From contig JAVBSS010000040.1 of NCBI GenBank assembly GCA_031556525.1, forward strand, positions 11,823-75,822: 64,000 nt of DNA, written 5' to 3'. This DNA is from JAVBSN01 sp031556525. Lineage in GTDB: Bacteria; Bacillota; Clostridia; Lachnospirales; Lachnospiraceae. The translations under genes were made by a program, and so were the position numbers. Shown piece after piece: positions 1 through 10,957 of this stretch (positions within the stretch are counted from its first letter, which is position 1; each line of letters begins with the position of its first letter). A model generated the notes under the pieces. It saw only the letters and a program-made list of their open reading frames with translations, had not been told where the DNA came from and searched no databases.

Positions 1-566
1 ATGACCAAGAAGATTTTATTATCCAAAACATACTTAACAAGGGAACTTGTGGTTACTATATTTCCTATGGTAAAAAAATAAATGATAAAAGCATTAACTA
101 TTCTTCATATCATGTATATGGTTCATATGATACATTTGCTGGTGACGGTTGTGGTACTGACAATAAGTGCGACATAAATAGCCTTGTTAGAGGACAAGAA
201 ACTTTATATTTTATAGTAATGGACTCTGGAATTATTTCTATGACTTATAATTTTCCGACTGTTATTGATAATATTTCAACAGCTACAACACCGTTATTAT
301 CATTTGATGTTATTATGTCTGTGTTTGATAAGGAAATGCAAAAAGAATTTGGCAGTACAGCTTTCTACAAAGCTCCTGCTAATAATGTTGTAATAACTAC
401 AATTAAGCTAGGACTAGCTCGAGTAACTATTGATGCTAAAGAAGGTCAATATACATTGATTCCCGTGTGGGATTTTTATACAGACGATTATAACAATGTA
501 GACATAACTATAAACGCTATTGATGGCAGCATTATCGATAGTTATACAGGATATATAAAAGAATAA
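1..566 (+). CDS. array member 3, 3'-partial copy (membrane-anchored exported protein)
   Basis: This is the C-terminal 187 residues of the 485-residue protein encoded intact at 51613-53070. The first whole codon is at position 3 and the stop at 564-566. It carries the family's distal blocks: GTCGYYISYGK, VMDSGIISM, LLSFDVIMSVF, IKLGLARV, YTLIPVWDFY and ITINAIDGSIID. Truncation is by the window edge. Function is unknown; see the intact copy for the N-terminus. Confidence 0.9.
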   Translation, partial: DQEDFIIQNILNKGTCGYYISYGKKINDKSINYSSYHVYGSYDTFAGDGCGTDNKCDINSLVRGQETLYFIVMDSGIISMTYNFPTVIDNISTATTPLLSFDVIMSVFDKEMQKEFGSTAFYKAPANNVVITTIKLGLARVTIDAKEGQYTLIPVWDFYTDDYNNVDITINAIDGSIIDSYTGYIKE

Positions 567-586
567 CATTTTAGGGGGGAAACAAC

Positions 587-2029
587 ATGAAAAAGGAAAT
601 TAAAATTACTATTTTAGCAGCAGTTATTATTATACTGACTACTGCAACAGCTATATTTATGATTAACAAAAAAGAGGACTCTAATGATAGAGAAATTAAT
701 ACTGATTCAGATTCAACTCATGTAGTAGATACTATTGAAGATGAAATTGATATTACTTTTGCCCGAATCGATGCGGATGTTTTAGGTAGCGATACTGCTT
801 CTTATCCTACTACTGAGCTTATTAAATATGACTTTTCTACTGATGATGCTAAGAATTACGCTACCATTTTATTTGACAATTCCGAATACAAATATGAACG
901 TTTATTCTTCGGTGCTACATCATCAGAATCTGCTCTCGCTATTGAGACCCTCTCAGATGAAAAAAAACAATTGATGGAGAATCCTCCAGAACATATGACA
1001 TCCGAAGATATTGACAATCAAATTGCATATATTGATGAATCTATCCAATTTCACAGAGACCTTATAGAATCATCTAGCGCAGATACCGATTTAACTGATG
1101 ATCCTCAATATCTCCCTAGCATCTCTGATTCATCAGAATCTATTGATCCAGACTCAACAGATGTTAGCAAACATTGTGCATTTTCTGGTACATATAATAA
1201 TCTCCCTTATCTCCTAGGATTCACTAAACATATGATAACAGAGTCAACCTCTATGTCATTTACTCTAGCTGATAATAGCACTCCTGTATGGGGGGAGTAC
1301 ACTCTTGATCAATTATCACTTGAGACTATGTTTTCTGAATACAATAACATGACTACATCAGACGACAACAACCTATGTACATATAGCAAGGAAGATGCTG
1401 CTCTACTATGTAATAATATGATAAACAGCTTAAATATTACCGACATGGCTATAATTAATATCGTTCCCATTGAAACCAGTGTAATTAAATATGAAAATGA
1501 TGTTCAGATAATTGCTGATAGAGGAACTTGTGGCTACTGTATAGTATACGGTAAGAAAACAAATGATATATCTTTAAACTATTCTTCTTATCAACTTCAG
1601 ACCTCAGGCGATTTTTTTGATGGTGAATATTGTGATTTAAAAACACTTACTAGAGGACCAGAGACACTAATCTTTAGGGTAATGGATTGTGGCATAATAT
1701 CTATGAATTATGATTTACCTACTATTATTGATAGTGTATCTACAGATTCAACACCACTACTATCATTCGATGTTATTATGTCTGTATTTCAGAGTGAAAT
1801 GCAAAAAGATTACGGTAATATAAAGTTTTATAAGACCCCTGCAAACAATATTGTTATAAGCAAAATTAAACTCGGTTTGGCTAGAGTTACAACTGATGCA
1901 AAAGAAGGAACTTATACTCTAATACCTGTATGGGATTTCTACATTGATGACTACAAAAATGTAGGTATAACAATAAATGCTATTGATGGTAGCCGAATTG
2001 ACCCTTATACAGGGTACATATCAGAATAG
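587..2029 (+). CDS. array member 4, membrane-anchored exported protein, left-arm copy
   Basis: 480 residues, identical to 50150-51592. The ATG follows AGGGGGGAAACAAC, 20 nt after the previous stop. One hydrophobic helix at about residues 7-27 is followed by an acidic linker with no lipobox cysteine, so the protein should be tethered with its bulk outside the cell. Distal family blocks include GTCGYCIVYGKK, VMDCGIISM and INAIDGSRID. Function is unknown. Confidence 0.9.
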   Translation: MKKEIKITILAAVIIILTTATAIFMINKKEDSNDREINTDSDSTHVVDTIEDEIDITFARIDADVLGSDTASYPTTELIKYDFSTDDAKNYATILFDNSEYKYERLFFGATSSESALAIETLSDEKKQLMENPPEHMTSEDIDNQIAYIDESIQFHRDLIESSSADTDLTDDPQYLPSISDSSESIDPDSTDVSKHCAFSGTYNNLPYLLGFTKHMITESTSMSFTLADNSTPVWGEYTLDQLSLETMFSEYNNMTTSDDNNLCTYSKEDAALLCNNMINSLNITDMAIINIVPIETSVIKYENDVQIIADRGTCGYCIVYGKKTNDISLNYSSYQLQTSGDFFDGEYCDLKTLTRGPETLIFRVMDCGIISMNYDLPTIIDSVSTDSTPLLSFDVIMSVFQSEMQKDYGNIKFYKTPANNIVISKIKLGLARVTTDAKEGTYTLIPVWDFYIDDYKNVGITINAIDGSRIDPYTGYISE

Positions 2030-2060
2030 CAAAACTATAACCCAAAAAGGAGAACTTTTC

Positions 2061-3467
2061 ATGAAAAAACAATTAACTATAGGTATTTTATTTTCATTAT
2101 GCTTATTATCAGGTTGTTCTAAAAACAATGGAAATATTGATGGTAGTACTAGTGACCATATTATAAAAGAAGTTATAGGCGCTAACGGGCAAGTGGTTGC
2201 TAATATAGATGCTGACATTATCAGACCTGAGGTCAAAGATATTCCCGTTGCTAACATTAAACCATATGAATTTACTAATGATGATATCAAAAAAACTGCC
2301 ACTACTATATATGGTGATTCTGACTATTACAAATTACTAACACCTACCGAATTATCTGTTAGTCAATTAAATGATGCTATTGCTGAATACGAATTAAAAA
2401 TCACTGAATTGGAGGAATTATATGGTGATAGTGATAAGATTTCCCCTGTTGCTTGTAGCGACAGAATATTCTATTACGATACTAAAATTGCTGAGTTAAC
2501 TGAATTTCTTGAAGATGCTCCACAAGAAGTAGATACTTCTCCTGAACTAGAATTTTATGATATTACATCTACCGTATTGAATTATTATTATTATGATATT
2601 AATCAATGGCAAAACAGTTCTTCTGAATCACTCGAAGGCTGCTACTTACAAGGTACTTACAATAATATACCTTGTAGTGTAAAATTTTGCACAAACAAAT
2701 CTCTTTATTTAAATATGGATATAACAGATATCCCGGTTTGGAAAAATTACACTTACAAAGAACTTAGCATCGAACCCGTTTACAATAATTACTATACCAT
2801 TGATAATACTGATAAAATAAATGACTGTAAAATTTCTGTTGATCAAGCTATTGATATGTGCAATAGCTTGTTAACTGACTTAGAAATATCTGACATGGAA
2901 ATAATGGTAATATATCATCTTCCTGTTACAGCCTACGAAACATCTCCTTACGGGCATAAATATCGTGACAGCATTGAAAGTGGTCTTTGTGGCTATGAAA
3001 TATACTACGGCAAATCCGTTAATTCAGTTAACTCTAACATGGTTACTTATGATAGTCCAACAAACATGTATTACGGAAAAAGTTCCGACAATCTCGTATT
3101 CTATCCTGAAGAACTAGTCTTTACTGTTATGGACTCTGGCATTACCTCAATGCATTATTATAATCCAACAGTTATAGACGATATTTCTACATCAAGTACT
3201 ACCCTTTTAGATTTCGGACAAATACTAGATTTATCTGACATATATCTACCCGATATCTATGGAGATAAAGTAAGTGGTGCTCAACCTATTAATATAACTT
3301 CAATTCAATTAGGATTATGCCGAGTTGTTAACGATTCAGATTCTTCTGATATTTCACTTATTCCAGTATGGAATTTTTACGAAAAACTTAGCTATAACTC
3401 TGTACTAACAATTAATGCTATTGATGGTAGTCGAATCAACACCTATACAGGATGTGTTATTGAATAA
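2061..3467 (+). CDS. array member 5, lipoprotein, left-arm copy
   Basis: 468 residues, identical to 48712-50118. The reading frame is open from 1977, but the true start is the ATG at 2061: it follows AAAAAGGAGAAC and begins a signal peptide ending in lipobox LLSGC (lipidated Cys19). Starting at 1977 would overlap the preceding gene and bury the signal peptide. It contains the family blocks GTYNNIPC, GLCGYEIYYGKS, VMDSGITSM and INAIDGSRIN. Function is unknown. Confidence 0.9.
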   Translation: MKKQLTIGILFSLCLLSGCSKNNGNIDGSTSDHIIKEVIGANGQVVANIDADIIRPEVKDIPVANIKPYEFTNDDIKKTATTIYGDSDYYKLLTPTELSVSQLNDAIAEYELKITELEELYGDSDKISPVACSDRIFYYDTKIAELTEFLEDAPQEVDTSPELEFYDITSTVLNYYYYDINQWQNSSSESLEGCYLQGTYNNIPCSVKFCTNKSLYLNMDITDIPVWKNYTYKELSIEPVYNNYYTIDNTDKINDCKISVDQAIDMCNSLLTDLEISDMEIMVIYHLPVTAYETSPYGHKYRDSIESGLCGYEIYYGKSVNSVNSNMVTYDSPTNMYYGKSSDNLVFYPEELVFTVMDSGITSMHYYNPTVIDDISTSSTTLLDFGQILDLSDIYLPDIYGDKVSGAQPINITSIQLGLCRVVNDSDSSDISLIPVWNFYEKLSYNSVLTINAIDGSRINTYTGCVIE

Positions 3468-3515
3468 TGCTCAATCACACAAATTATTAACAATATATTT
3501 TACAGGAGGTTTATT

Positions 3516-4961
3516 ATGACAAAAAAATTAACTATCGGTTTCTTAATTTCATTATGTCTACTATCAGGGTGTACTAAGACTGATAATATAGATGGTACAA
3601 CTAGCACGAATACCGAACATCTCACAAGAAATATTCTTGATGCTGACGGTAAAATTATAGCTAATATAGATGCTGATATTATCTATCCATCAATTAAAGA
3701 TATTCCTGTTGCTACTCTTAAGACATATGAATTCACTAATGATGATATTAAAAGAATTGCTACTACTATATACGGTGATTCCGACTACTATAAATTGCCA
3801 GAGGTTAGCGAGTACTCAGCAAGTGCTCTTAATGAAGCAATTACCTTGTATAACGAAAAGCTAGATGACCTTAATCAATTATATAACGAAAACAAAATCG
3901 GCTTAAATTCAGATTATTATAACTATCACCTTATAGATTATGCAAATCAGATTAGTGAATATACTTACTACCTTGCAAAAGCTCCTACAGAGGTTGACAC
4001 CGCTCCAACCTTAGAATTTTATGATGTTAGCTTAGATACATGGACAGCATCATATAATGAAGAATTTATGGCAGAGGAATTTACATTTATATCATCAAAT
4101 ATAATGCAAAAGTGCAATTTGACAGGCACTTATAACGCCATGCCTTGTATTATAGAATTTTTCAGTACTTCTGATCTTTATATAAACATGAACGCAGATA
4201 ATACTCCTGTGTGGAAAGATTATACCTATGCAGAAATTAGTTTCGATGACTCTTATGATAATTACTACGAATATTATGATTCTAACAATCCAAATCTAGA
4301 AAATGAATGTATACTTTCTAAGGATCAAGCTATCGAATTATGCGACAACATAGTAACAGACTTTCAGTTATCTAACATGGAAGTATTAGACATATATAAT
4401 ATACCAGTCAAGGCTCATAAAATCTCTTCGATGGGACATCAATACGACGAATATATTGAGAAAGGTTACTGCGGCTATGAGATATCTTACGGTAAATCTA
4501 TTAATTCCGCTAACACCAATATGGTTACTTATAACGGTGTTGTTGATATGTTTTACGGAGTAACTGAAGATGAATTAGCAAACGTATCTGATCCTGAAAG
4601 CCTAACTTTTGTAGTTATGGATTGTGGTATTATTTCTATATCTTATACAGCTCCAACCGTTTTAGAAGACATATCTTCTACCAATACTGCTATTCTAGAT
4701 TTTGATACCGTCCTTAACCTAGCCGATGTATATTTCCCTAATATATATGCGGACATTAAAGGAACTGGGTATCAACATGAATTTGATATAACAAGAATTC
4801 AATTCGGTTTAACCCGAATTACCAACGATACAGACAACTCAGATTTTTCACTTGTACCAGTATGGACTTTTTATGAGGACGGCAACTTTAATCCTATACT
4901 AACCATTAATGCTATTGATGGTAGTAGTCTTAATGCTTGTACTGGCACTGTATTAGAATAA
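3516..4961 (+). CDS. array member 6, lipoprotein, left-arm copy
   Basis: 481 residues, identical to 47218-48663. ACAGGAGGTTTATT precedes the ATG. The signal peptide ends in LLSGC with Cys19. It is closely related to member 5 through the first 100 residues (TIG..ISLCLLSGC, NIDADII.P, YEFTNDDIK), which suggests a recent duplication. Function is unknown. Confidence 0.9.
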   Translation: MTKKLTIGFLISLCLLSGCTKTDNIDGTTSTNTEHLTRNILDADGKIIANIDADIIYPSIKDIPVATLKTYEFTNDDIKRIATTIYGDSDYYKLPEVSEYSASALNEAITLYNEKLDDLNQLYNENKIGLNSDYYNYHLIDYANQISEYTYYLAKAPTEVDTAPTLEFYDVSLDTWTASYNEEFMAEEFTFISSNIMQKCNLTGTYNAMPCIIEFFSTSDLYINMNADNTPVWKDYTYAEISFDDSYDNYYEYYDSNNPNLENECILSKDQAIELCDNIVTDFQLSNMEVLDIYNIPVKAHKISSMGHQYDEYIEKGYCGYEISYGKSINSANTNMVTYNGVVDMFYGVTEDELANVSDPESLTFVVMDCGIISISYTAPTVLEDISSTNTAILDFDTVLNLADVYFPNIYADIKGTGYQHEFDITRIQFGLTRITNDTDNSDFSLVPVWTFYEDGNFNPILTINAIDGSSLNACTGTVLE

Positions 4962-4988
4962 TATATTATTAAAAGGAAGGGGATTTCC

Positions 4989-6491
4989 ATGAGAAAATAC
5001 TACTTAAACAAACATTATCTTATAGGAGGGCTTATTGTACTTTCTTTATGCACATTTACTGGTTGCAATACTAATGCAGAGAACGATAATACAATTAACA
5101 CTACTGATCAATCACATATAGAAACTGAATTAACTAACGGAGACGGCACTACTATTGCCACAATAAATGCTGATGTAACTATTCCAGAGTATAATAGTTA
5201 TAGTGTTGCAACTATTAGTAAATATGAATTTACTAATAGTGAAATCAAACGAATTGCTGATGCTCTATTTGACAATTCTGAATATTATAGAACATTAACT
5301 GAGGAAGAATATTCTGCTGATCAACTTAATGCAGAGATTGATAAGTGGAATCTAGGCCTTAATGATGCAAACCAATTGTACAACGATGGATTAATCAATG
5401 ATGATACGTACGAATATATTAATTATAATTATGCTAGTTATATTGAAGATTTATCTACTCTACTATCCTCTGCTCCTCTAGAAGTAGATAATAATCCCAT
5501 TTGTGAACTTACTACCATAACTCACATTTCTCAAGCTTACAGTATTGATTCTGAAGGTAATGAGTCTGTTAGTGATTATACCTACACTACTACAGAATGT
5601 GACCTAGAAGGCACCTATAATGGTAACCCATGCTATCTTAGTATTGATATTAACCCATTCGGAGATCATTCTGATATTAATACTAATATTATGTATATAC
5701 ATTTAGATTCAACTGACCAAATAGTATGGAAAAACTATACTTTAAAAGAAGTAGATACTGGTTTAATTAAATACAAAAACTTTATATCAGTTAACCCTGA
5801 TATAGAAAATCAATGTAAATATTCTACTAGCCAAGCTATTGATATATGCAACAATTTTCTTGAATCCTTAGGCATATCTGATATGGCGCCTATGGATATT
5901 TGCAATCTTCCTGTTACCGCATACAATACTTCTTCTAGTGGTTTTCACTATGGTTCTTCTATTGATAGTGGATATTGTGGCTATGAATTATACTACGGAA
6001 AATCTATTAATGATATAACAGCCAACCTTTCACTATATTCAACTGGTGATTTTGGATTTTCTATGTCTGCAGAAGAAGCTACTCAAACTGTAAGCGGTCA
6101 CGAATCAATTATATTAACAGTTATGGACTCTGGTCTTATATCAATGCGATATTATAGTCCTACAGTTGTGGAAGATGTAACTTCTACAGATACTCCTATT
6201 TTAGAATTTGATACTATAATGGATTTATCAGATTCATATTTCTTAGATATATCTCTAGATGAAAAAACCAAATTATCTCGTGTCAAACCTATTAAAATAT
6301 CTAAGGTTGAATTCGGCCTTGTTAGAGTTGTCAATGAAGATAACGCTTCAACTTTTTCATTAGTTCCTGCGTGGGAATTTTATGAAGATAATACATTCGC
6401 TGGATCTGACACTTATCCTACTCCTATGTTAACAATTAATGCTATAGATGGTAGTAGAATAAATAGTTTTACAAGTAGATCAATAAAATAA
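4989..6491 (+). CDS. array member 7, lipoprotein, left-arm copy
   Basis: 500 residues, identical to 45688-47190. AAAAGGAAGGGG lies upstream of the ATG. The signal peptide is longer than in members 5 and 6, with lipobox TFTGC and Cys26. Like member 10 it has a short Tyr/Pro-containing insert just before the final LTINAIDGSRIN block. Function is unknown. Confidence 0.9.
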   Translation: MRKYYLNKHYLIGGLIVLSLCTFTGCNTNAENDNTINTTDQSHIETELTNGDGTTIATINADVTIPEYNSYSVATISKYEFTNSEIKRIADALFDNSEYYRTLTEEEYSADQLNAEIDKWNLGLNDANQLYNDGLINDDTYEYINYNYASYIEDLSTLLSSAPLEVDNNPICELTTITHISQAYSIDSEGNESVSDYTYTTTECDLEGTYNGNPCYLSIDINPFGDHSDINTNIMYIHLDSTDQIVWKNYTLKEVDTGLIKYKNFISVNPDIENQCKYSTSQAIDICNNFLESLGISDMAPMDICNLPVTAYNTSSSGFHYGSSIDSGYCGYELYYGKSINDITANLSLYSTGDFGFSMSAEEATQTVSGHESIILTVMDSGLISMRYYSPTVVEDVTSTDTPILEFDTIMDLSDSYFLDISLDEKTKLSRVKPIKISKVEFGLVRVVNEDNASTFSLVPAWEFYEDNTFAGSDTYPTPMLTINAIDGSRINSFTSRSIK

Positions 6492-6515
6492 ATATATTTC
6501 GAGAAGGAAAATATT

Positions 6516-7952
6516 ATGAGAAAACAATTAACTATAGGATTAATAATTTTATTATGTGTTCTATCTGGTTGTACTAAGGATAGACAAGATATTACTTCTA
6601 CTAATACAACTAAAGAGCATCTTACAAGAGAAGTTACTGATGCCAAGGAATATATTATAGCTAATATAGATGCTGATGTTATCTATCCCGACGCTACAGA
6701 TCTTCCTGTTGTTACTCTTAAAAAGATTGATTTTACTAGTGAGGATATCAAAAAAATGGTTAATATTTTCTATGGTAATTCTGAATACCATAGGGCATTA
6801 GATCCTTGTGAATATTCTGTTGAACAACTACATGATGCTATTACAGAATATGAATTAGATCTTGAGGAAATAGAACAATTATATAATGATAATGATATCG
6901 ATATTAATAATTATATGTCCTATCTTTCAACTTGCAATTATGAACTAGCATCTCTTAACGAACATCTAAAAGATGCGCCTACAGAAGTTGATACCTCAAC
7001 TATACTAGATTTTTATGACCGTACAATAGATTACTACACTTTCTCTTATGACGAAGAAGATAATATAGAGTATATATCAGACGTTAACACTTCTACATCT
7101 ACAGTGTGTAACCTAGAAGGCACTTACAATTCTATGCCTTGTAGTATAGAGTTTTGGGACAAATCAGGTCTTTACATAAGAATGGATGCATCTGATACTC
7201 TAGTATGGAAAAGCTATACTAACAAAGAAGTTGAATATAACTACGACGAGCTTTATCATAGCTATAATTCCATTGATTCTAGTATAGAAAATGAATGTGT
7301 TTATTCCACTGAACAAGCTATAAATATGTGCAATGACATAATAAAGGAATTAGGACTATCAGATATGAGCGTAATGGATATACGCCACACTCCTCTTAAT
7401 GCTTACGAAATATCCCCTAGAGGTTATCGGTATGGTGACCCTATTGATACTGGCTATTGTGGTTACGAATTGTACTATGGCAGATCAGTTAATAATGTTA
7501 ATCAAAATATGTATATCAGTGGTGGTAGCCTATATACTTCAATAATTAGCAAGATGGACGATGATGATTTTAAGAATCTTCCTAGCTTAGAAGGACTTTA
7601 TTTTACTATTACAGACGCAGGCATTATATCTATGACATATTATAATCCATCAACTATACAAGACATCACTTCTACTAATACTACTATATTAGATATAGAT
7701 ACAATTATAAGTTTAGCTGATATCTATTTACCTATTGCTTATGATGAATCAGCGGGATATTGCAGAGAAACATTTAATATAACTCAGATTCAATTAGGCT
7801 TAATGGAAGTTCCTAGTCGTTCTAGTGATTCTGACACTACACTAATCCCTGTATGGGATTTCTATACAGATAATGAGTATATTTCTGTATTAACAATTAA
7901 TGCAATTGACGGAAATAGACTTAATCGAGTTACAGGTGCTGTTGCTAACTAA
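6516..7952 (+). CDS. array member 8, lipoprotein, left-arm copy
   Basis: 478 residues, identical to 44227-45663. GAGAAGG precedes the ATG; lipobox VLSGC with Cys19. The usual VMDSGIISM block reads ITDAGIISM here, so its Asp is displaced. The next gene's signal peptide starts 22 nt after this stop. Function is unknown. Confidence 0.9.
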   Translation: MRKQLTIGLIILLCVLSGCTKDRQDITSTNTTKEHLTREVTDAKEYIIANIDADVIYPDATDLPVVTLKKIDFTSEDIKKMVNIFYGNSEYHRALDPCEYSVEQLHDAITEYELDLEEIEQLYNDNDIDINNYMSYLSTCNYELASLNEHLKDAPTEVDTSTILDFYDRTIDYYTFSYDEEDNIEYISDVNTSTSTVCNLEGTYNSMPCSIEFWDKSGLYIRMDASDTLVWKSYTNKEVEYNYDELYHSYNSIDSSIENECVYSTEQAINMCNDIIKELGLSDMSVMDIRHTPLNAYEISPRGYRYGDPIDTGYCGYELYYGRSVNNVNQNMYISGGSLYTSIISKMDDDDFKNLPSLEGLYFTITDAGIISMTYYNPSTIQDITSTNTTILDIDTIISLADIYLPIAYDESAGYCRETFNITQIQLGLMEVPSRSSDSDTTLIPVWDFYTDNEYISVLTINAIDGNRLNRVTGAVAN

Positions 7953-7974
7953 TATACAATCCGGAGGATTACTT

Positions 7975-9423
7975 ATGAAACTAACAAAAACTTATATGAT
8001 GACAACTCTACTATGCTCTCTATGCTTATTTTCGGGATGCTCCACATCTGTTAACGAAGCTGAGACTAATGAGATCAATAGCACTACTGATGCCCTACAT
8101 ATCTCTAGAGAGGTTTCCGACAAAGAAGGCTACGTTATTGCAAACATAGATGCTGAGGTCGTATATCCAACAACGAATGATATTCCTGTTGCAACTATTA
8201 TCGAACATCAATTTGACAGCAACGATATCGCACAATTTGCAAACGGCATATATGGAAATTCTGAATACCACAAATTATTAGATGATAGTGAGTACTCCCT
8301 AGACCAAATAGCTGATGCTATTGAAAGCACTAATCTACTTGTTAATGATCTTGATGAATTGTATAATCATGAATCCATTGATTATAACCGTTATATAGAC
8401 GAACTTTACTCTTGTAATTCTCGTATTGGCAAACTTAACTACTATGCCACTTCTGCATCTAGCGAAGTGAATGACACACCAGTTCTAGATTTTTACGAAG
8501 TAAGATTTCCTTTTTTTGATATGAATGACTCATATTTTTATAATCCTGATACCGACAACCTTGTTGTCACAAACGAAGGTACTGAAACTAAATGCCAACT
8601 TGTTGGTACTTATAATAATTCAACTTGCACATTACTTTTCAATAATGAAAACAAATTCAAATTAAATGTAGATCCTGCAGATACCCCTGTATGGAAAGAC
8701 TACACCTATAACCAAATTGAATTCGGTTTAATTGAAGATAGACATTTTCTTTCTTTTAATAATAATACAAAAAATGAATGCTCTTATTCAACTGAGCAAT
8801 CAATAAACTTATGCGACGGTATGTTAAAAAGTCTTGGCATAAATAATATGTCCCCTATGGATATGAGTCATCTTTCTGTTAAAGCCTTTGATGTATCTCC
8901 TACAGGATATCAATATGGCACTCTTATTGATACTGGTTACTGTGGTTATCAGATATATTATGGGAAAACTGTTAATTCAATTGACACTAACTTAACAAGT
9001 ACGATTGCTACTGGTGACTACTCAACTATATACGATAAAGGTGCTGGAAATGTATATGGTTCAGAATATATTATATTTACAGTTATGGACTCTGGCATTA
9101 TATCTATGGTATACAACTGCCCGACGGAGATAACTAATATTACATCATCTGATACTGCTATCTTAGATTTTGATTCTATACTAACTTTTGCTGATAGCTA
9201 CCTATTAGAACTATATTCTGAAGGTAATTTAGGCAACCGTTCCCTTAATGTATCTAGAGTACAATTTGGACTAGCTAGAACTGCTAACACTATATATGAT
9301 GACCAATTTACTTTGATTCCAGTATGGACTTTCTACGACGGCAATTCATTCATACCTGTATTAGTTATAAATGCTATTGATGGTACTCAGATGAATGTAT
9401 TTTCAGGCGTAAGCATGAATTAA
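7975..9423 (+). CDS. array member 9, lipoprotein, left-arm copy
   Basis: 482 residues, identical to 42756-44204. The frame is open from 7900, but the start is the ATG at 7975, behind CCGGAGGATT and beginning a signal peptide with lipobox LFSGC (Cys22). The upstream in-frame ATG would overlap member 8 by about 50 nt. The GTYN block reads GTYNNSTC. Function is unknown. Confidence 0.9.
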   Translation: MKLTKTYMMTTLLCSLCLFSGCSTSVNEAETNEINSTTDALHISREVSDKEGYVIANIDAEVVYPTTNDIPVATIIEHQFDSNDIAQFANGIYGNSEYHKLLDDSEYSLDQIADAIESTNLLVNDLDELYNHESIDYNRYIDELYSCNSRIGKLNYYATSASSEVNDTPVLDFYEVRFPFFDMNDSYFYNPDTDNLVVTNEGTETKCQLVGTYNNSTCTLLFNNENKFKLNVDPADTPVWKDYTYNQIEFGLIEDRHFLSFNNNTKNECSYSTEQSINLCDGMLKSLGINNMSPMDMSHLSVKAFDVSPTGYQYGTLIDTGYCGYQIYYGKTVNSIDTNLTSTIATGDYSTIYDKGAGNVYGSEYIIFTVMDSGIISMVYNCPTEITNITSSDTAILDFDSILTFADSYLLELYSEGNLGNRSLNVSRVQFGLARTANTIYDDQFTLIPVWTFYDGNSFIPVLVINAIDGTQMNVFSGVSMN

Positions 9424-9444
9424 TAATTAGGAGGATAAAATATT

Positions 9445-10932
9445 ATGAAGAAATTTCATCTAAAACCTAACTATTTTGTGGGAGCATTTCTTATTCTTTC
9501 ATTATGTACATTTACAGGATGTTCAACCAGTGCTACTGATGATATTACTGAGATAGATACAGATAGTGCAACACATATAGAAAAGGAAATAACTAATGGT
9601 GACGGCAATACTATTGCCAAGATAAATGCAGATATCACATTGATAGAATATGATAACTACTCCGTTGCTACTACTAAAAAATATGAGTTTAATAGCACAA
9701 ATATTAAAACTCTTGCCGACTCATTTTTTGATAATTCCAAGTGTTATAAAAAATTAAATTATCAAGAATATTCTATTGATATGCTTAATGATGAGCTTGA
9801 GAAATCCAACCTATCTATCCAAGATGCCGAGCAATTATATAACGATGGATTACTTGATTACGACTCTTACTGGTGGGCTGACTTTGATAAGAAGCATTAT
9901 ATTGACGAATTAAATGATTTACTTCTTACAGCGCCTAGGGAACCAAACAATGACCCTGTATATGAGATTGCCGACAATTCATACACCTATCCATCTTACT
10001 ATATAGATGAAAATGGCGATGAACAAGTTGAATATATTACTAATCCAGATACAAGTTGTAAGCTTGAAGGAACTTATAATGATACACCTTGTACTCTATA
10101 CTTTTACATTTCTCCAGATACAATTCACAATGAAAGTATGGGGGTAAATATGGATAAGCAAGATGAGTTAGCGTGGAAAAATTATACTTACAATCAGATT
10201 AATCTAGATAGAGATAAGTACAAAAACTTTGCATCAGTCAATCCTGATATAGATAATCAATGTACTTATTCTTCTAGCCAAGCTATTGATATATGCGATG
10301 AGTTTCTTGCTTCACTAAATATATCTGATATGGCACCAATGGATATACAAAATCTTTCAGTTAGCGCATATAACATATCTACTACTGGCATACAATACGG
10401 TGCCGCTATAGATACCGGATACTGTGGTTATAAAATATACTACGGTAAGTCTATTAATAATATAAATACAAATCTTTCATTATATGCAACTGGCAGCTTT
10501 AGTTATATGACAACTCCTGATGAACGAAACATTACTGGTCATGAATCAATTATATTTACTGTTATGGATTCTGGAATTATATCAATGCACTATCTTAATC
10601 CTAACGTTGTGGAAGATATTACTTCTAACAATACTCCAATCCTAGAATTTGATACCATAATGGAATTAGCCGATTCTTATCTCCTAGATGCATTTCTAGA
10701 TGAAAAAGAAAGAAGTTCTAGAGTATCTCCATTTCATATAACTAAGATTGAATTCGGATTAGCTAGAATTATAAATGTTCAGGATGATACTACTTATACC
10801 CTAGTTCCTGTGTGGGATTTTTATGAGGATAATACTTTAGGTAGCTACGACTCATATCCTACGCCTGTACTAACCATTAACGCTATTGACGGCAGCAGAA
10901 TTAATCTCTTTACTAGCCAGACTGTAAAATAA
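9445..10932 (+). CDS. array member 10, lipoprotein, left-arm copy
   Basis: 495 residues, identical to 41247-42734. TAGGAGGATAAAA precedes the ATG; lipobox TFTGC with Cys26. It is the closest relative of member 7 in signal peptide, central region and pre-terminal insert, although two genes separate them. Function is unknown. Confidence 0.9.
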   Translation: MKKFHLKPNYFVGAFLILSLCTFTGCSTSATDDITEIDTDSATHIEKEITNGDGNTIAKINADITLIEYDNYSVATTKKYEFNSTNIKTLADSFFDNSKCYKKLNYQEYSIDMLNDELEKSNLSIQDAEQLYNDGLLDYDSYWWADFDKKHYIDELNDLLLTAPREPNNDPVYEIADNSYTYPSYYIDENGDEQVEYITNPDTSCKLEGTYNDTPCTLYFYISPDTIHNESMGVNMDKQDELAWKNYTYNQINLDRDKYKNFASVNPDIDNQCTYSSSQAIDICDEFLASLNISDMAPMDIQNLSVSAYNISTTGIQYGAAIDTGYCGYKIYYGKSINNINTNLSLYATGSFSYMTTPDERNITGHESIIFTVMDSGIISMHYLNPNVVEDITSNNTPILEFDTIMELADSYLLDAFLDEKERSSRVSPFHITKIEFGLARIINVQDDTTYTLVPVWDFYEDNTLGSYDSYPTPVLTINAIDGSRINLFTSQTVK

Positions 10933-10957
10933 AAATATTTTTTAGGGAGGACTTATT

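Noticed and set aside
1977..2060. Upstream start for array member 5 (and likewise 7900-7974 for member 9, and their mirrors)
   Set aside because: The longer frames overlap the preceding gene, lack a ribosome site and would bury the lipoprotein signal peptide.
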